Shown here: in pieces, positions 13,443-26,660 of the stretch
How the letters are laid out: each line of letters begins with the position of its first letter
Numbering within the stretch: the stretch's first letter is position 1
Source: Morella rubra
Taxonomy: Eukaryota > Streptophyta > Magnoliopsida > Fagales > Myricaceae
Assembly (NCBI GenBank): GCA_003952965.2
Contig: CM025855.1
Coordinates: 586,840-650,839 of the forward strand
Direction: 5' to 3'
DNA: 64,000 nt
Position numbers and translations under genes: made by a program
Notes under the pieces: model-generated
The model's database searches: none
What the model was told of the DNA's origin: nothing
The model's input: the letters and a program-made list of their open reading frames with translations, nothing else

Positions 13443-15675
13443 GACTTGGGATCTTTTGTTTGTTTTTGGGGATTTGGGCAAACTTTATTGTATAGTTTCC
13501 TTCTTTTATCTTCTGCCCGACAACTAGCCATAACATGCCTCAAAAAGAACAGGAAACAACTAGGCATACATAACATAGAAAAAAGATGGAAAGAACCTCT
13601 TTCCACCCAAAGGTTTCTGTTTGGTTTAAACTAAAAAAATAAGCGATTGTTTCAAATTTGGTGTTCATATTTTGTATATAAATACCTCACACGGTCATTC
13701 GATCTGTGCGTATAGTTTTACTTCAACAAAAAGGTCCGTTTTTGTGATCATGCAAGCTCCGGATAACTGTTTGAGTTTTCACCTTGCTACAGCTGTCTTC
13801 AGCTGAATGCTGGACCCTTGCTCAATGTATAACAATGGCAATTATATATAACACTAACAATAATAAATAAGTGAATAAATAAATAAATAAAAGGAGGTGG
13901 CCGCGGTGGCCAGGAGTACTGTTAAGTTCAAATGAAAGAAATTATGTCGAAGTGAGAGCTCTGTAGGGTAAAGAAAAGGACAGTTGAATCATCAGCCTCA
14001 TGAGCATATATAGTGGGTTTTCTGGTAATTTGCCAATATATAAATGAATCAAAATAATAGAAAAATACATATTAGAAAGTAAACTAGTACTTTCTTTTGC
14101 AAGCAGCCCCATAAAAATCATCAAGTGGCAATTATCTGGAAACCTATGAGTTGGCAACCCAAATTCGATTGAAACTTTTTTCAGCCTAATTCATGCATGT
14201 CTTTAATAGCTAAGGGAATTTGAATTCATATTCAATCATATGTGTATATATGGAAACCAAAATGAGTCCATTTGCATTCGAATTTGTAAATTATTATGGT
14301 TTAATATGGGTTCTATTGCATAGTCTTCATTTTACTTTAGAAAAAAATAAATTATTCATTTAATGATATATATATAATTTAAAAGACATGTAAAAAATGA
14401 TTAAATAATTATTTATATGATTTTGATGGATATATAAGTAACATTGCCAATTATATGTACAAAAATAGACAAGATAACTATGATGTCAATTATTAGTGCC
14501 TCGTTTAACCCTTTTAAGGAATCCTATGTAGGTGATGTTTCTTAGATGAGTCTTCATGAGCAGTTCACGGGTCTGATTGGACGTGGCAAAACGGTCCATG
14601 TATAATAAATAGCATATAATTATATGTAATAAGACTATTCTGCTAAGAGAATTAGCGGGTTAAAATTAAATTAATAATTAATTAATCAAGTGGGTGTCTG
14701 ACAGTTGTCCCGAACTTGAACGATCAGATGGCCCTTAGACTGTGAGATCAGGCCCCGGTTAATCTGTTGCCTTCATCACAGGAACAACACAAAGATCCTC
14801 TTTTTGTCTGCTTACAAATATAGTGGGATTCTTTGCTACTTCCGAGTGGCTTCATAGGTCAACTATCTCTTATTATTTTATTCTTCGCTATTAGAGTTAG
14901 TCAAATATATTTTATTAATTCAATTATTTTTATTTGGTCAACTATATGTTATTTAAAGCAAACAAAAAAAAAACAAGTACTGCACTTTCCCAATACAAAT
15001 ATCTTATATTATAAATTGTTGGCAGTTTTTAAATTAGGCATCCAGCAGCATGCATCATCATTCATGAGATATTTCCAGGGACAGATCACTAGCTAGGCCT
15101 AGTGATGCAAGTTGTGTAGCCAATCTTATCTTTTGTTTTATTTTATTTTATTTTTTGGGTAAGTTAGGCCTATCTTATCTAAGCTAGCCACTTTTTTAAT
15201 TTATTTTAGAGAAATGGGACAAAGGGTGACCCTGTCCTTGAAGTAGCCCTAAAAGGTCATTTTGTCCTGTAAGTGAAAAGAAGTACTGAGTCAAACTGGA
15301 AGGGGTCATGCAACTCGTTTTTTGTATAGAAATTGTTAGTTGTGTAATCTATGTGGTTGATAAAGATTTGGGATCTAAATTTTAATTTGTATGAAAACGA
15401 AATTTGAAGTATTTCAACAATCAAAGGCCTGCAAATTAACCATATTTTATGTGACAGATTGGATAAGAAGGGAAGGAAGAATATTCAGGAGACATTAATT
15501 AGTACTATATGAAGTATTAATTTATCATTCACGTCCTAAACTAACAACTAGAAACCAATTGTGTTTAGGCATAAATTAGTAACATTTGAACGTGTTAGTT
15601 GGTCGTACTAATCTTAGAAGAGATTGCTTCGGAAACAAAATAGAATATATAATGTCAGCTAAAGAATGATTGGAG

Positions 15676-15682
<7 letters not shown>

Positions 15683-15709
<27 letters not shown>
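15683..15709. repeat. TG microsatellite
   Basis: About 13 uninterrupted TG units. Confidence 0.95.
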
Positions 15710-15970
15710 TCCTTTACATCATGTTATCCTGCAAAATTGAGGATATTTAATTTATATTTGTGATATGAGGCAAAACCCATGTTTATTTTCTAAAATAGTC
15801 ATTTACCCTAATGATAGATGTTTGTGGAAGAGTTCTAACTGCTGGATCGAATGACTGGACCTGCACAATATTTAGCCTTTGGTCAACGGTATGGACTATA
15901 TTGTGTCTGTTTTTCGTTGGGCAAATAGAATCAACTGCGTTTTTGAGCGAAAGGTGTATGCAGTGCATAG

Positions 15971-16135
15971 TGGGCCAAGACTTACAGGACTATGGAACCC
16001 ATTCTCCTCCGTTGGGTGGGCTCCAATATTTCTCTAACGTTAGAGCTGAGGCCCAAATGAGGAGCCACTATTAGATGACTGAGATTCTCTATCTTTTAGG
16101 CCCAAAAGGAGGTATCTTTTCAATTTTAATGGGCC
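15971..16135. promoter_or_regulatory. Cluster of site II-like (TGGGCC/GGCCCA) motifs
   Basis: TGGGCC at 15971-15976 and 16130-16135; GGCCCA at 16050-16055 and 16099-16104. Such motifs, bound by TCP factors, mark promoters of plant ribosomal and mitochondrial protein genes. Here no gene start is visible on either side; the complex I gene ends about 700 bp away with its 3' end facing this cluster. Confidence 0.35.
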
Positions 16136-16841
16136 AAATCGAAGAGGTCTTTTTTCGCTCTCTATTGGATCTGTGGTGAATGGACTCTTAAAACCCCATA
16201 CGTTGATCAGATTTTGTACCCAAGTCTGGCAACGTATAGAGATTTGAGACCCTTTGAAGCCTTTGATTACTTGTTAGTTGTGCAGAAAATCCCCACAAAT
16301 TGGTGGAAAAACCAACTTGTGAAAATGCCTGATCAAAGGACTTGACGGAACTCCGAAGAAAGTCTCAAAAGCAGAGTTTTCCCAAGTCGAAAAAGACTCG
16401 GACTCGATCATCAGACCCCATTGCCAGATTAATTGAAATAAACGTTGAAAATTCTAATCTGATAACCAATCCTGTCCCCAAGTACTTCTGATATCTAAGA
16501 AATCAACGAAATGTTGCACGCTTGAATCAATTTCCGAGCACCACTGAAATACAGTGCCACGATTTCAAAAGCTACAATGCCGAGATATTTAACAAAGTTT
16601 CATTCCCTCATATGCAAGAACGCAAGACAGGAATAACTGATGCTCTTGTACTTCAGTTCAAGCGAAGATTATTAAGATACAATCCTTTGTCCTGTAAATG
16701 AAACCCTACTCCATCTAGAAAATAGTCCCACTGTATGACAACAAAATTAGGAAGATATGGTAAAAAAGACAGATTCATCTCTGGAATCCAAAGTTCGCTG
16801 TAGCACATGCAACATTTCTTCGCCGAAGCACATGCAGCATT

Positions 16842-18781
16842 TTATGCTTTTGACTGCGAGTCAATGGAGGTGACTGGAGCCTCATCGTTCTTTTGGTCTG
16901 TGGAAACAGCCTCCAGCGTGTTGTAGAACTCCTCCGGTAGAGGACCAGGTCGGTGCAGCGGGACATGCTTAGGGACTGGAGCCTCATTCTCAATGACCTC
17001 ACATTCATAATCGTCAGGAACTCCCCATGGATCCCATTCTGTTTATCAAAACAATGCACAAAACACAAAACAAATCATTAGTAACAAAACTCAATTGATT
17101 AGCCAGCACTAATGCAAGTCGGAGAAAATAGGCTCCAACATTTAAGGATATAGATTTACTGGATCTTGTCATGGTAGCCTGCACAAAAGATCACAATAAA
17201 TTGGCTGTACAATAGGAAACTTGATGTGCAATGGCAAAATAACCTTAGATGGTATAATTCGAATGCACCCAAAAGTTAGGTGATAATGACCCAGGCAACA
17301 ACAAAGTATTTGACTGCATGAACAGATTATGCCATTGTAATTGACCACGCAGGTAGCATGGATTTTGGGATCCTAAAACAAAAGGGAGTTTAAGGCTTTC
17401 AGGGTCAATATGGCTTAATCCGTCTCTTCCAATTAACAATTAACCATTTCCATTGCTCGAACTTTGAACACTTATCCTTCTTGTCCATCTAACTTTAAGA
17501 TAATATACCAAGGTGGTAACTCTTTTCTAACCAATGATTTAGTGAAGCCGTTATACAAGGTCAGGTAGGTTACAAAATTCTTCTGGTGCCAAGATTGACA
17601 AAACCTAAATGTACATAATCTTACAATCTTATGATGCTCAACTTGAGGACAGAAGACAAAAATCTCTTCCTATTGCTTCAAATCCAGATGAAACATTTAA
17701 CAATCTCCAAATCTATCATGGTAAACCATACAGAGGGAAAACTCACTTTACAGCACATCTTCAACCCTTGAGATAACTTAAACAAATGAAATAATCTCCA
17801 ACAAGTTTGCACACTTCTTATAAATTCAACTTTTTCCCCTGAATTAACTTGTTATGCCAAAATTAACTGAGTAAGAAAAACAACAGAAATTTAAGGGCGA
17901 TCAAATTCTTTTTGAACGTAACACGACCATTGTGCTCACTCAATACACTCTTCATCGATGTAGTAAACAAAAGCACTAAAAGATATAAAACGCCAAACGT
18001 TTCTTTTCCCTCATTCTATCAGCCAGTAAACCGATCACGAACATAAACCCAGGATAGATTTCTACAGCTTGATGCATTTCCAGCATGACTTCAGCTATGA
18101 AACCCCGATTGTCCACATTGCAGAACAAAAAACGTCATACGGCCACCCCCTCCCCCAAAAAAAATCTCGATTTTCTTTTCTTTGGTTTCCCCCATTTTCT
18201 CACACTCAATCAAGGGACAAAAGTGAAAACAACCTTCATCCTCATGAACCCATCAACTTCGCACTGTCTCTGAGTTGAATTTGATCCGCCCTCAAGTTAC
18301 AAACATTAAGCAAATAAAAGAAACACCAACACATCCTAAACAAACATTAAGCAAATAAAAGAAAAAGAATGCCGAACTCAAATTCTCATCCCTTTCATAT
18401 CGTTTCAACCATTTTCTCATAAAATAGGCATCTTTAATATTTTCAATAAAGAGAATGTGTATACAGACCGATCATTTTGTCGATGAGAGTGAGCTCGTCA
18501 CGGGCCTCCTCAATGAGCTCCTCGACCTGGCCGCATCCGAGCTTCTTCTCGATGGCCTCCCAGTCCTCCTCTTCCTGGCACACCTTGAGCCTGTGCCTCG
18601 TGAAGCTCTCCACGGCCTTCCGGTACCCCTCGTCCTCCGGCACTGCCTGGATCTCCTTCAGCGTCTTCGAGTAGAGCTCGATCAGGACCTCTCGGGCGTT
18701 CGGCACCACTTCCAGCCCCACGATTCCCGTCGTCTGTTTCACCTTCGCCAACAATGGCCGACCGATCGCCCGCAGGAACAT
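16842..18781 (-). CDS. NDUFA5: NADH dehydrogenase (complex I) 1 alpha subcomplex subunit 5
   Basis: Two exons on the minus strand, 18781-18469 and 17038-16842, separated by a 1430-bp intron with GT-AG ends. They encode 169 residues, the length I recall for the Arabidopsis protein. The start MFLRAIGRPLLAKVKQTTG, the segment VPNAREVLIELYSKTLKEIQ, the acidic block QEEEDWEAIEKKLGCGQ and the exon-2 start EWDPWGVPDDYECEVIENE all fit the plant NDUFA5/B13 family. The subunit belongs to the peripheral arm of mitochondrial respiratory complex I. The intron splits the Glu codon before the Trp-Asp-Pro-Trp motif. No sign of decay. Confidence 0.95.
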
Positions 18782-19306
18782 CTTTCGCTATTATCTGTAC
18801 TTCGTTCTGTGTTTATGTTAGGAGCTGTTGAAAGAGTTGGGTTTCAGAGAAATGGTCGAGTGGGGGAGTGTGGAGGTGCTTGGGGTCCTGTTCTGTTCGA
18901 TTTTTACGAGTAAGTACGGTACTGGCTCTGCGGTGTCTCCACGTCCGCTTTTCAGATGGTCTGGTGCACTACTGGACCGAAACACCCAATTCTTTTTAGG
19001 CCCTGGACTGAAAAGCTATAAATAGACGGATTTTGTGTGCTCTATTGAGTAGTTTCTATAATTAATACCCCGCCCTAGACTATTAGTAAGGAGGTCGCTC
19101 TTTATCAGCTGGACATATCAAAGTTCGAGTTATATAGGCATATAGTTAATGTTTCTACCATTAGGTAAGTTTTAAATTTACTGTGTACAAGGCTAAGATA
19201 TACCCTACAGGACCCGCAAGTTTATTCAAGCAAGGTAACTCTCCTAGTAGTTTAAACTTCTGCTTGTTCTTTTTTTTTTTCAGTTTATATATATATATAT
19301 AAAGAG

Positions 19307-19440
19307 TAGAAGGGGGCAACCAATGTAACCAATTCTCTTTGAGCGTGACTATAAGAATTCTCACTCGCTGCAGAGTGTTCGGATTGAGATATAGTTACTT
19401 CCGTCAAAAAAGAAAGATCGTCACCACAACTCCATTAGCA
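19307..19440 (+). repeat. Dispersed repeat, copy 2
   Basis: Counterpart of 7375-7520, with the same order of words (AACCAATGTAAC, CTCTTTGAGCGTGACTATA, GAGTGTTCGGATTGAGATATA). The segment after it carries GGTTCGATCC, which resembles a tRNA B box. A tRNA-derived SINE is therefore possible but not shown. Confidence 0.45.
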
Positions 19441-19654
19441 TGTAAGTGATAATGGAGACGAGAGGGTTCGATCCAAAGATCTCCCAACACCTTAGTTTTT
19501 ATAATTAACTCCAACATCTACTTACCCAAAACAAAAAAATCCTATATCATATGATCATAATTGAAAGTTTAATCCCGAAAGTTTTCATTAGTTACCAGAA
19601 CACACGTCTCCATTTATCTGTTTGAATGCCTTATTTTTTTTCGTTAAAATTAAC

Positions 19655-19805
19655 AGTTCGTTTGTTTTCAAAATTTTAGTTTAAATTTTATTTTTATCAA
19701 ACACGCTTCAAAATTTTACTTTTATTTTTATTACATATTCACCCATTTCAATACCACTTTTTTTTAACACCAACGTATAATTTTACTAAAATTTTAAAGC
19801 CGCTG
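19655..19805. mobile_element. AT-rich MITE-like remnant
   Basis: Starts GTTCGTTTGTTTTCAAAATT and ends near ACTAAAATTTTAAAG, with internal AAATTTTA words as in the copies at 6633 and 41586. The boundaries are weak. Confidence 0.35.
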
Positions 19806-20361
19806 TAAAATTTTCGGTTTACCATATTGATTCTATTCATTACTTACCGCTTTCGAAAAAGTGGAACAATAAATCCACAAAAACAGTGATATATTAGGTC
19901 CTCGATCGGCATGATATTATAATGAGTGAGATACCCAAAGAAGAAATCTCTGGCGTTACGTACCGCAAAATATTAGGTTGGAGGGTTTGGATCTTGTTTG
20001 CATTCTTAAGAGTTCAGAGACACTTGGGACTTAGGTCAATGGAATTTTACCAAAAGAAGTTGCTAAATGGAGACATACAGTTGGGATCAGGTCTATCGAA
20101 ATTGTCAGAAGAGTAACATCCAAACGATATATTTACTTGTAGTATACCTGCCATTACTCTGAAAGATCCACACCGATACAATGATACAAAAGCTTTCAGA
20201 TGTACACGTGATGCCGAGAAATGAGCTTAATGGGATGAAAAAACCAGATCATCTGAGACTTGAAATGGACCAACAAAATTCTAGGCATTAGGTAAAAATG
20301 AATATCGATGCCATCGGGCGTAGAACAACGACGATCCAACGGCAGTCTCTACAACACTTGT

Positions 20362-22973
20362 TTAAAGTTTACATTTCTTTGATTTCTTGATTTGATGGCC
20401 ATTGTGTGATGAATATGCTTCAATGCTTACAGTCTCCAGTTCTTGGATTACTGATTCTCCTTCGCTCTCTCTTCCCTTCTTCCTACTCCCACCAAAAGTT
20501 GTACAAGTATAGGGCCATGCACACAAGAACCTTTAAAAGACTGAATTCTAAACAAAACTTTATTTCAGGTGCTAAATGAAAAGTCCAGCATAAAACCTGT
20601 CACGTAGGGAAACATCTTCCATATTTTTAGCCAACCAGCAAATGCTTCCTGTGTTTGGTGGAACTAGAGACCCAGAAATGTGCAGTATTTCCTCATCGAA
20701 ACTGCAAAGATGGTATCAGTGAAGAAGGTCCTGAATGAGTATGGGATTAAAAATCGCATAATTTGTTCTCTTAACCCGTTTCACAATTGACTGATATGAA
20801 AAAAAGGGAAACAAACAAACACGATCTATAGAGAATACCTACAAGGTTAGAAACGTCTATACTGAACCAAAAATGATAGACATGAATATTGATGTTTGGG
20901 TTAAGATATAGAACCCAGTTATGAGCAACTATACCAATGAGTCTTACCAGTCTACCATCACCACATCACAACCTTATGTTTTGAATTGTTGAAAAACTAT
21001 AATGAAATTCCAAGTGTATTCACCTCCATGATGTCAAGGAATATAAAAAAAAGATCAAAATCATCTCGTGAATCCTTCTGAAATACTGACCCTTGCATTC
21101 TTTATGAGTTGGGCGCAGGAGTGAAGGTGGAGACGTTTTAGTTGGTAAATTGTATACAATATATAAACCCATTCAAACATAAGCACATATACATTTTATG
21201 CAAGATGCAGTAAAATAACACATGTAAAAAGTGTCACCTCTTGACTAAAAAGCGTATCATTGTTCCAACCTTTATCACATGGTGCTTGTGAGATCTGCTA
21301 GCATAAAGTTCCTTGCTGTGTTTCTAGTAAAAGATTAGCATATGATGTAACAGAATCAATATGTCAACCCTCATTGAAGTAAGGTAACAACATAACATAC
21401 AAGAAATGGTGTGAACATTGACTGTGATGGTGAAGACTCGCTTACCATTTTATATTTCAATTCTTCTCGAATGTCTTCATCTGTAATGACAGCAGATGAA
21501 AAACCAAGAACAATGACATGAATGGATGTTTCCGTCAGTCTCACTACCTTCCCTTCTGAAAGTGACCATACGAAGGAAAAATCATGTCAGCAGAAAAGTG
21601 TGCAGAGAACATGCTGCTCATAGCCATCAAATCTCAAAGCGAACACTCCCATGAATAATGAGAAGGGGCACAGTAAAGTACCTAAAAGCATTTTTGGCTT
21701 TGGAGCAAAAAGCAATAACTTTGCTTTTAGTCTCACACTAAAATAAGGATGAAGTCCCGGAAGAATTTTTGCAACTTTATCTTGAATTTGGACGTCATAA
21801 GCTAACACTACGCCACCAAAAGCTTCATTGAACCTGTAATCAACAGAAAAATGCCCGCAAAAGTACATCAGCAGAAGTAGATCCACACCATCTTGACGAT
21901 TTCTAGCAATTCAATTTCACACCAGACACAAATTATGGTACATCTTATGCGGAAAGCTTTCAGAACAGGAGTCTAACAAATCAACATCATGATCACTAGT
22001 GAACGGTCAATGATTAACAAAATGGGAGGCTTTTCTGTAAATCCCAAAGAGCTTTGATTTCATAAATTTGGTAGGTAAGTACTGAAACAAAAAACGTGAC
22101 TACTGAATGCACAAAGTATAAAACTACCAAATTAGCAGGCAGGTGGAGGATGGAATGCATTAGACATTCCGGCACGCACACTCGCACGCGCACACAAAAA
22201 AAAATATTTATATAACTTAACAAATTTTCAGACAAAAGGTTTTCCTGTGCGCCCAAAAAAAAAAAGAAGAAGAAGTTCTCAGCCAAGGGGTGCAAAGAAA
22301 GAGCATCAGTATGTGTACTTGTCAACAAATGTACTTACCTGAAGTTCAGAGATCAAGTGTAAGCCATCATGTGCACCAACTTTGCACCCAAAAAAAAAAA
22401 GGAAAGAATATGAAGACGATAGGGCAAATATCACTATTGATAGGTCATTCGGGTAAAAGCAAATGTTTGCATCATTATTAACTCCCAATTACCAATGCCT
22501 ATTACGGTTTGACAAGCATTGTTTAAGTGTCTAATTAAGGCCTACAAAAACAACAAAGTGTAAGAGCAAGACCAACAGCAAAGCTATTGGTATTCAAAGC
22601 AAAACCATATTAAACAAAAGATGTATTTACCATAATATCGAAAGTTCCCCCCTATCATTTTCCCCAGGTTTTCTCATCAGCCAAAAGAGAATCATAACAT
22701 TGCCCCATTAAACAATCTACTGAAGATAATAAGCTTAGTTATACATATTCCAATAACATGCAGTCCAATACCTCATAACAACAGCAACAGATAAGAACAA
22801 ATACCAAGGCCTTGAACAATAAAAAACTAACAGCATAAGTACAAAGAGAGTAAGAAAGAATACTTAAAAAGCAGAGAGCTAAGCTCGCGAAGGACAGCTT
22901 GGGGAACCTTGGTATTCTTTGATGGTTGCACATAGACTGCCAAATCGGCATCTGAGACCTTCAATCCCTCCAT
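20362..22973 (-). CDS. RPA43: RNA polymerase I subunit RPA43-like
   Basis: Six minus-strand coding exons: 22973-22864, 21833-21682, 21555-21446, 21311-21238, 20701-20597 and 20482-20362. The total is 672 bases, or 223 residues, with all phases consistent. The start MEGLKVSDADLAVYVQPSKN, then FGGVVLAYDVQIQDKVAKIL, HPYFSVRLKAKLLLFAPKP and SIHVIVLGFSSAVITDEDIR follow the plant RPA43 pattern. Residues 1 to about 85 are the RPB7-like N-terminal fold and the rest is an OB-type half. The C-terminus is Lys-rich (HQIKKSKKCKL), a plausible nuclear signal. RPA43 forms the stalk of Pol I and contacts RRN3 during rRNA transcription. The acceptor of exon 4 is ambiguous (CAG and AAG four bases apart); only the second keeps the frame. 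Confidence 0.9.
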
Positions 22974-24060
22974 CACTAGAGATATCACAGGATGTTAAGA
23001 ACACTTCATGTCAGACAAAATAAACATACGGTTTTTGGTTATGTCCTTGAATTGTATTATTCTTTCAGTTGTTTTTTACTAGTCGTGACAGGAGAAAGAA
23101 AACCACCTGACCAAAAGCAAATAGAAACTGAGAACTAAAACTTCAGTGGAATTTTAATTCAAACCATGTAGAATAGTAAATCAGAGCTGAAGGCAAACAT
23201 AAGGCAACTCCCATTTCATTGATGAACAATAATGGTAGAAATCTAAGAGGCAATAACAACGTAAAAACCATCTTCTTGCTTTGATATGCTAAAAACATTG
23301 CAATTTTTGGCTTTTATTACTCCCAAAAAATGTAAAGCACCACCTGAACTATTAAATACTAAAGATTGCAAACAAAATCAACATACCTCTTTGCGATCCC
23401 CAATTCTTTATAGGTGACATTGTGGACTTTATTCAAGCCCCCATTACCTGCTTAGATAATGAAAAATCAGTTAATTACTCATCTACGTGGAAGTGTATTA
23501 AAAAAAACATCACACAATACTGCGCACCCAATTTGAATCGGAATCAACAAAATTCTTTTGTGACCTCCCCATACTTGTCCAAATCTTCAACCGAAGTTGG
23601 AACAATACTAAGGGTTCATTTGCTTATAACTATCATTTATTCACCTCTGCAGACAGGGCATCAGTTCCGACCAAATCAATGTCTCTAAACCATGTAGTCT
23701 TAACGTAAACTCTAAAAAAGAATGGAAATGGATGCGAAATCTGACTACCAAACACGCATGCGAACAAAATATGAAGTCATGCATTCCTTAATTCCATATA
23801 GATCCTAGCAACAACAAAAACAGCAGCAACACATGTACACTGGCTAAAAATATGTCAGTGGTGGGCAGAGCTGTTCGTCGGCGATGGAGAAGACTAAGAA
23901 GAGAAGGAAATCTTACATTTAGACAGAGAGAGAGACTGATACTAGATAAGAGAGAGTTGGAAAGAGACCTTGCCTAAAATCTATAGCAGGCGGGAGTGCG
24001 AGACCCCGCGGAGGAGATACCAAAACGATGGAGACGGCGGGACGCGATGGCGGCTGAACT
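22974..24060 (-). other. Probable 5' UTR and promoter of the RPA43-like gene
   Basis: No coding sequence. A possible non-coding exon lies near 23390-23445 on the minus strand, bounded by AG and GTATG. A GA-rich leader-like stretch lies at 23900-24060. The transcription start is probably near 24.0 kb. Confidence 0.4.
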
Positions 24061-26660
24061 GAGCACTGAGAGAAGACAAAGAGGTGAAGAGAAGCAAGGG
24101 CCCAATCGCTGCGGCCCTGCGCATCGTTTCGTCAATTTTATACACTTCCACTAAAGGAAACGAGTTGGGTCGGATTACTTACCCAAAAAACAAGAAGTTG
24201 GGTCGGTTTTCGTCAGATCTCTATAACCGTAACCAAACCCTGCTGCTTGGAAATCCGCCTCGTATCGCTCGGGTAAACTTAGGTTTAATTGATCCATTAG
24301 TGGGTATTCTTCAATCACCAACTGATACAACTGAAAATATGTGAATGATCTTATGAATTTCAGTCATGAAGTGATCATTATGTCAGCTTGAACACCATTC
24401 AAGAAAAAACAGAGGCCCAAGGCAAAAATTAAAAAGCTAGGCCTTTTATTTTTTTATATAGTAAAAATAATAATATATTACTTAAAAATGCTCTTGTATG
24501 TAATAAAGGTTCTTTCACAAAATAGAGCTACTCTGGATTTTGAGAATAAACAATTTTCGAGGCCTTAATACAAAATAATACAAAAAAAAAATTTCACAAA
24601 ACGAAAACTTTTATATGAAATATATTTTTGTTTGTTCACTATCACTCTTACTTGTGATGTTTTATTAGCTTGACCAGACAATCTTATCTGGGGCATTGTT
24701 TGAGGGTAGGGGCCTTAGGCAGTCGCTTAAGTTGCCTACACCTTGAGTCGGCTTTAAGCTCGAGTGATCCCATAAATAAATAAAAAAAGCTCACGTGATT
24801 AATGAGAACATGTGTTAACCAATCGGCAATGACTATGTATCTCCATTAAAATCACATAGGTGTCATGTATGACTAAACTCCATTAATTTTAATTATACCT
24901 TAAATCCTCTACACCAGCTTAAAATCTCACACCTACCAAATGTTGCACACTTTTGATTGGGAATTAAGTCCAAGCTTGGTTAGAGATTTTTGAGGTGGAA
25001 TTAAAGGCGGTGGGGATTGATGACACATTTAGTGATTTGACAATTAATGTAGACACGTTGGTTATTAGTAATTGGTCAATACATATGCTCATTAGTCGCG
25101 TAAGATTTTTGCCTTTTACGATATTACTCGAGCTGATAGAATGACTACTTGGACATAGATGCAGAATTAGTGAGGCCACCCTGATTGGGCCTGCAAATGG
25201 TTCAATTTTTATTTTTATATGTATTATTATTTGTGTTGAAGCTTGGGCAGCAAGAATATGTACTATTAGGAATCTTTAAATTTCACTAATCACATTCTTG
25301 TAAAATTAAAGTTCATTAGTCTTTAATTTACTTGCTTATGGGATGACCGTTGATGAGATAAATACAAGAGAGTCTCTTAGTGAGCTCATAATATAATATA
25401 TAAGAACACTACTCAACTTCAGAGAATCACAGCATTATAGAGTTTCACACAAGAGAGAAGAGATCTTATAATAAGCCTTTGCCAAACTTGGAGGTTGGTC
25501 ACCGTTTTTTTTTTTTCCAAAGGAACTTGAAGGGGAGTTTACAATTGTTACCTTTTAATCTCAGCAAATAGTTCGGTAAGTGTATTTTAATATAATATAT
25601 TTTTAATGTTTTAAGTCCTTAATTTTTGATATTTTAACTCTAAGACATTTTTTTTTTTTGTATTACGTAGTAAAAATTATTTTTTGTTATTTTTCCTCAA
25701 GAATTTGCCCCCTTTAAATTCATTTATGATTCTGTCATTGCTTGTCATTGCTTGAACACGAAGAATTGCGCAATAATCATACTTTAAAGACCAGTTTGAA
25801 ATTGAATAACACTTGAGGGACTAGTGGATTAATTAAGTTTATAACTTTGAAGTAATCAATGAAACAAGCTTGTTGTCCAGAACGAAGGAAAAATAATACT
25901 CTGAAAGTTTATGAATATAACTTTTAATGGTAGAAAAATAAAGACATCACGAGATGATGATTTAACTTTTATGGTATCAATCAAATTTTAAGAGTATGTA
26001 ATCAATCAAATTATTCAAATTCTGTTAGGGAAAATCTATAGAATTACAAGAATACTTTAGTGAAATGGTATGATTATCAAGAATGCAAGAAGAAGTTCAC
26101 GGCCACAAATGGCTTACATCAATGTGGCAATGGACCGTGGAAGATTCCAGATGCATACGCGAGGGAATTACGGCGACTACACTCCAACCAGAAAGCGAAG
26201 CAGGTTGAAAGCAAAGCATTTTCCTTTTTAATACTTTTTAATGCAAATATGCTACGGCGAGGATGTATCGCGGCAGTTTCCCTGCGCCAATAATTTGACA
26301 TCGATTCAGTCCTTCATCCTGGAAGATTCTAGGTGCATTCCGTCGTTGACTGACTTTTATTATTATCAATTCAAGCAAAAGCTATTTTAATTTTAATTTC
26401 CACTAATTGCACATTTTAATTAAGATTTTAAATTTAAGTTAACGATTTTTTCAAAAAGTTAATTATAATTTTAAGGATTGATTTTTACCCTTTTACGCGA
26501 CGACTTATTAGTTATTACTATATTAGATAATTACAACTAAATTGATTTTTAGGCACTTATTTGTTTTCGTAAAGCACCATCGAGTCGATCCGTTTCTCTC
26601 CCATTCCGGCAGATCTCCTTATCGCTCTCGCTCTCGCTCTGTTATTGTACGCGACCAATC
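24061..26660. other. Intergenic DNA upstream of SGT1
   Basis: AT-rich DNA with poly-T tracts. The last 100 bases contain a CT-rich leader (CGCTCTCGCTCTCG). Open frames here (24084-24344, 26060-26293) have no recognisable family and poor coding character. Confidence 0.5.

Larger units (their letters stand above)
13443..16700. other. WRKY 3' flank and intergenic DNA
   Basis: Contains the WRKY 3' UTR, AT-rich DNA and a TG microsatellite (15683-15709). A cluster of GGCCCA/TGGGCC motifs lies at 15971-16135. No gene identified. Confidence 0.5.
18782..20361. other. Intergenic DNA between NDUFA5 and RPA43 genes
   Basis: The first 200 bases are probably the NDUFA5 leader and promoter. Beyond are a poly-T/AT run (19268-19301), a dispersed repeat copy (19307-19440) and an AT-rich MITE-like segment (19655-19805). 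No gene. Confidence 0.5.

Noticed and set aside
18455-18913. 152-codon plus-strand frame
   Set aside because: It is the antisense of NDUFA5 exon 1, a shadow of the GC-rich coding exon.
24084-24344. 86-codon frame near the RPA43 promoter
   Set aside because: No family resemblance, and it lies in the likely leader/promoter region of the opposite-strand gene.
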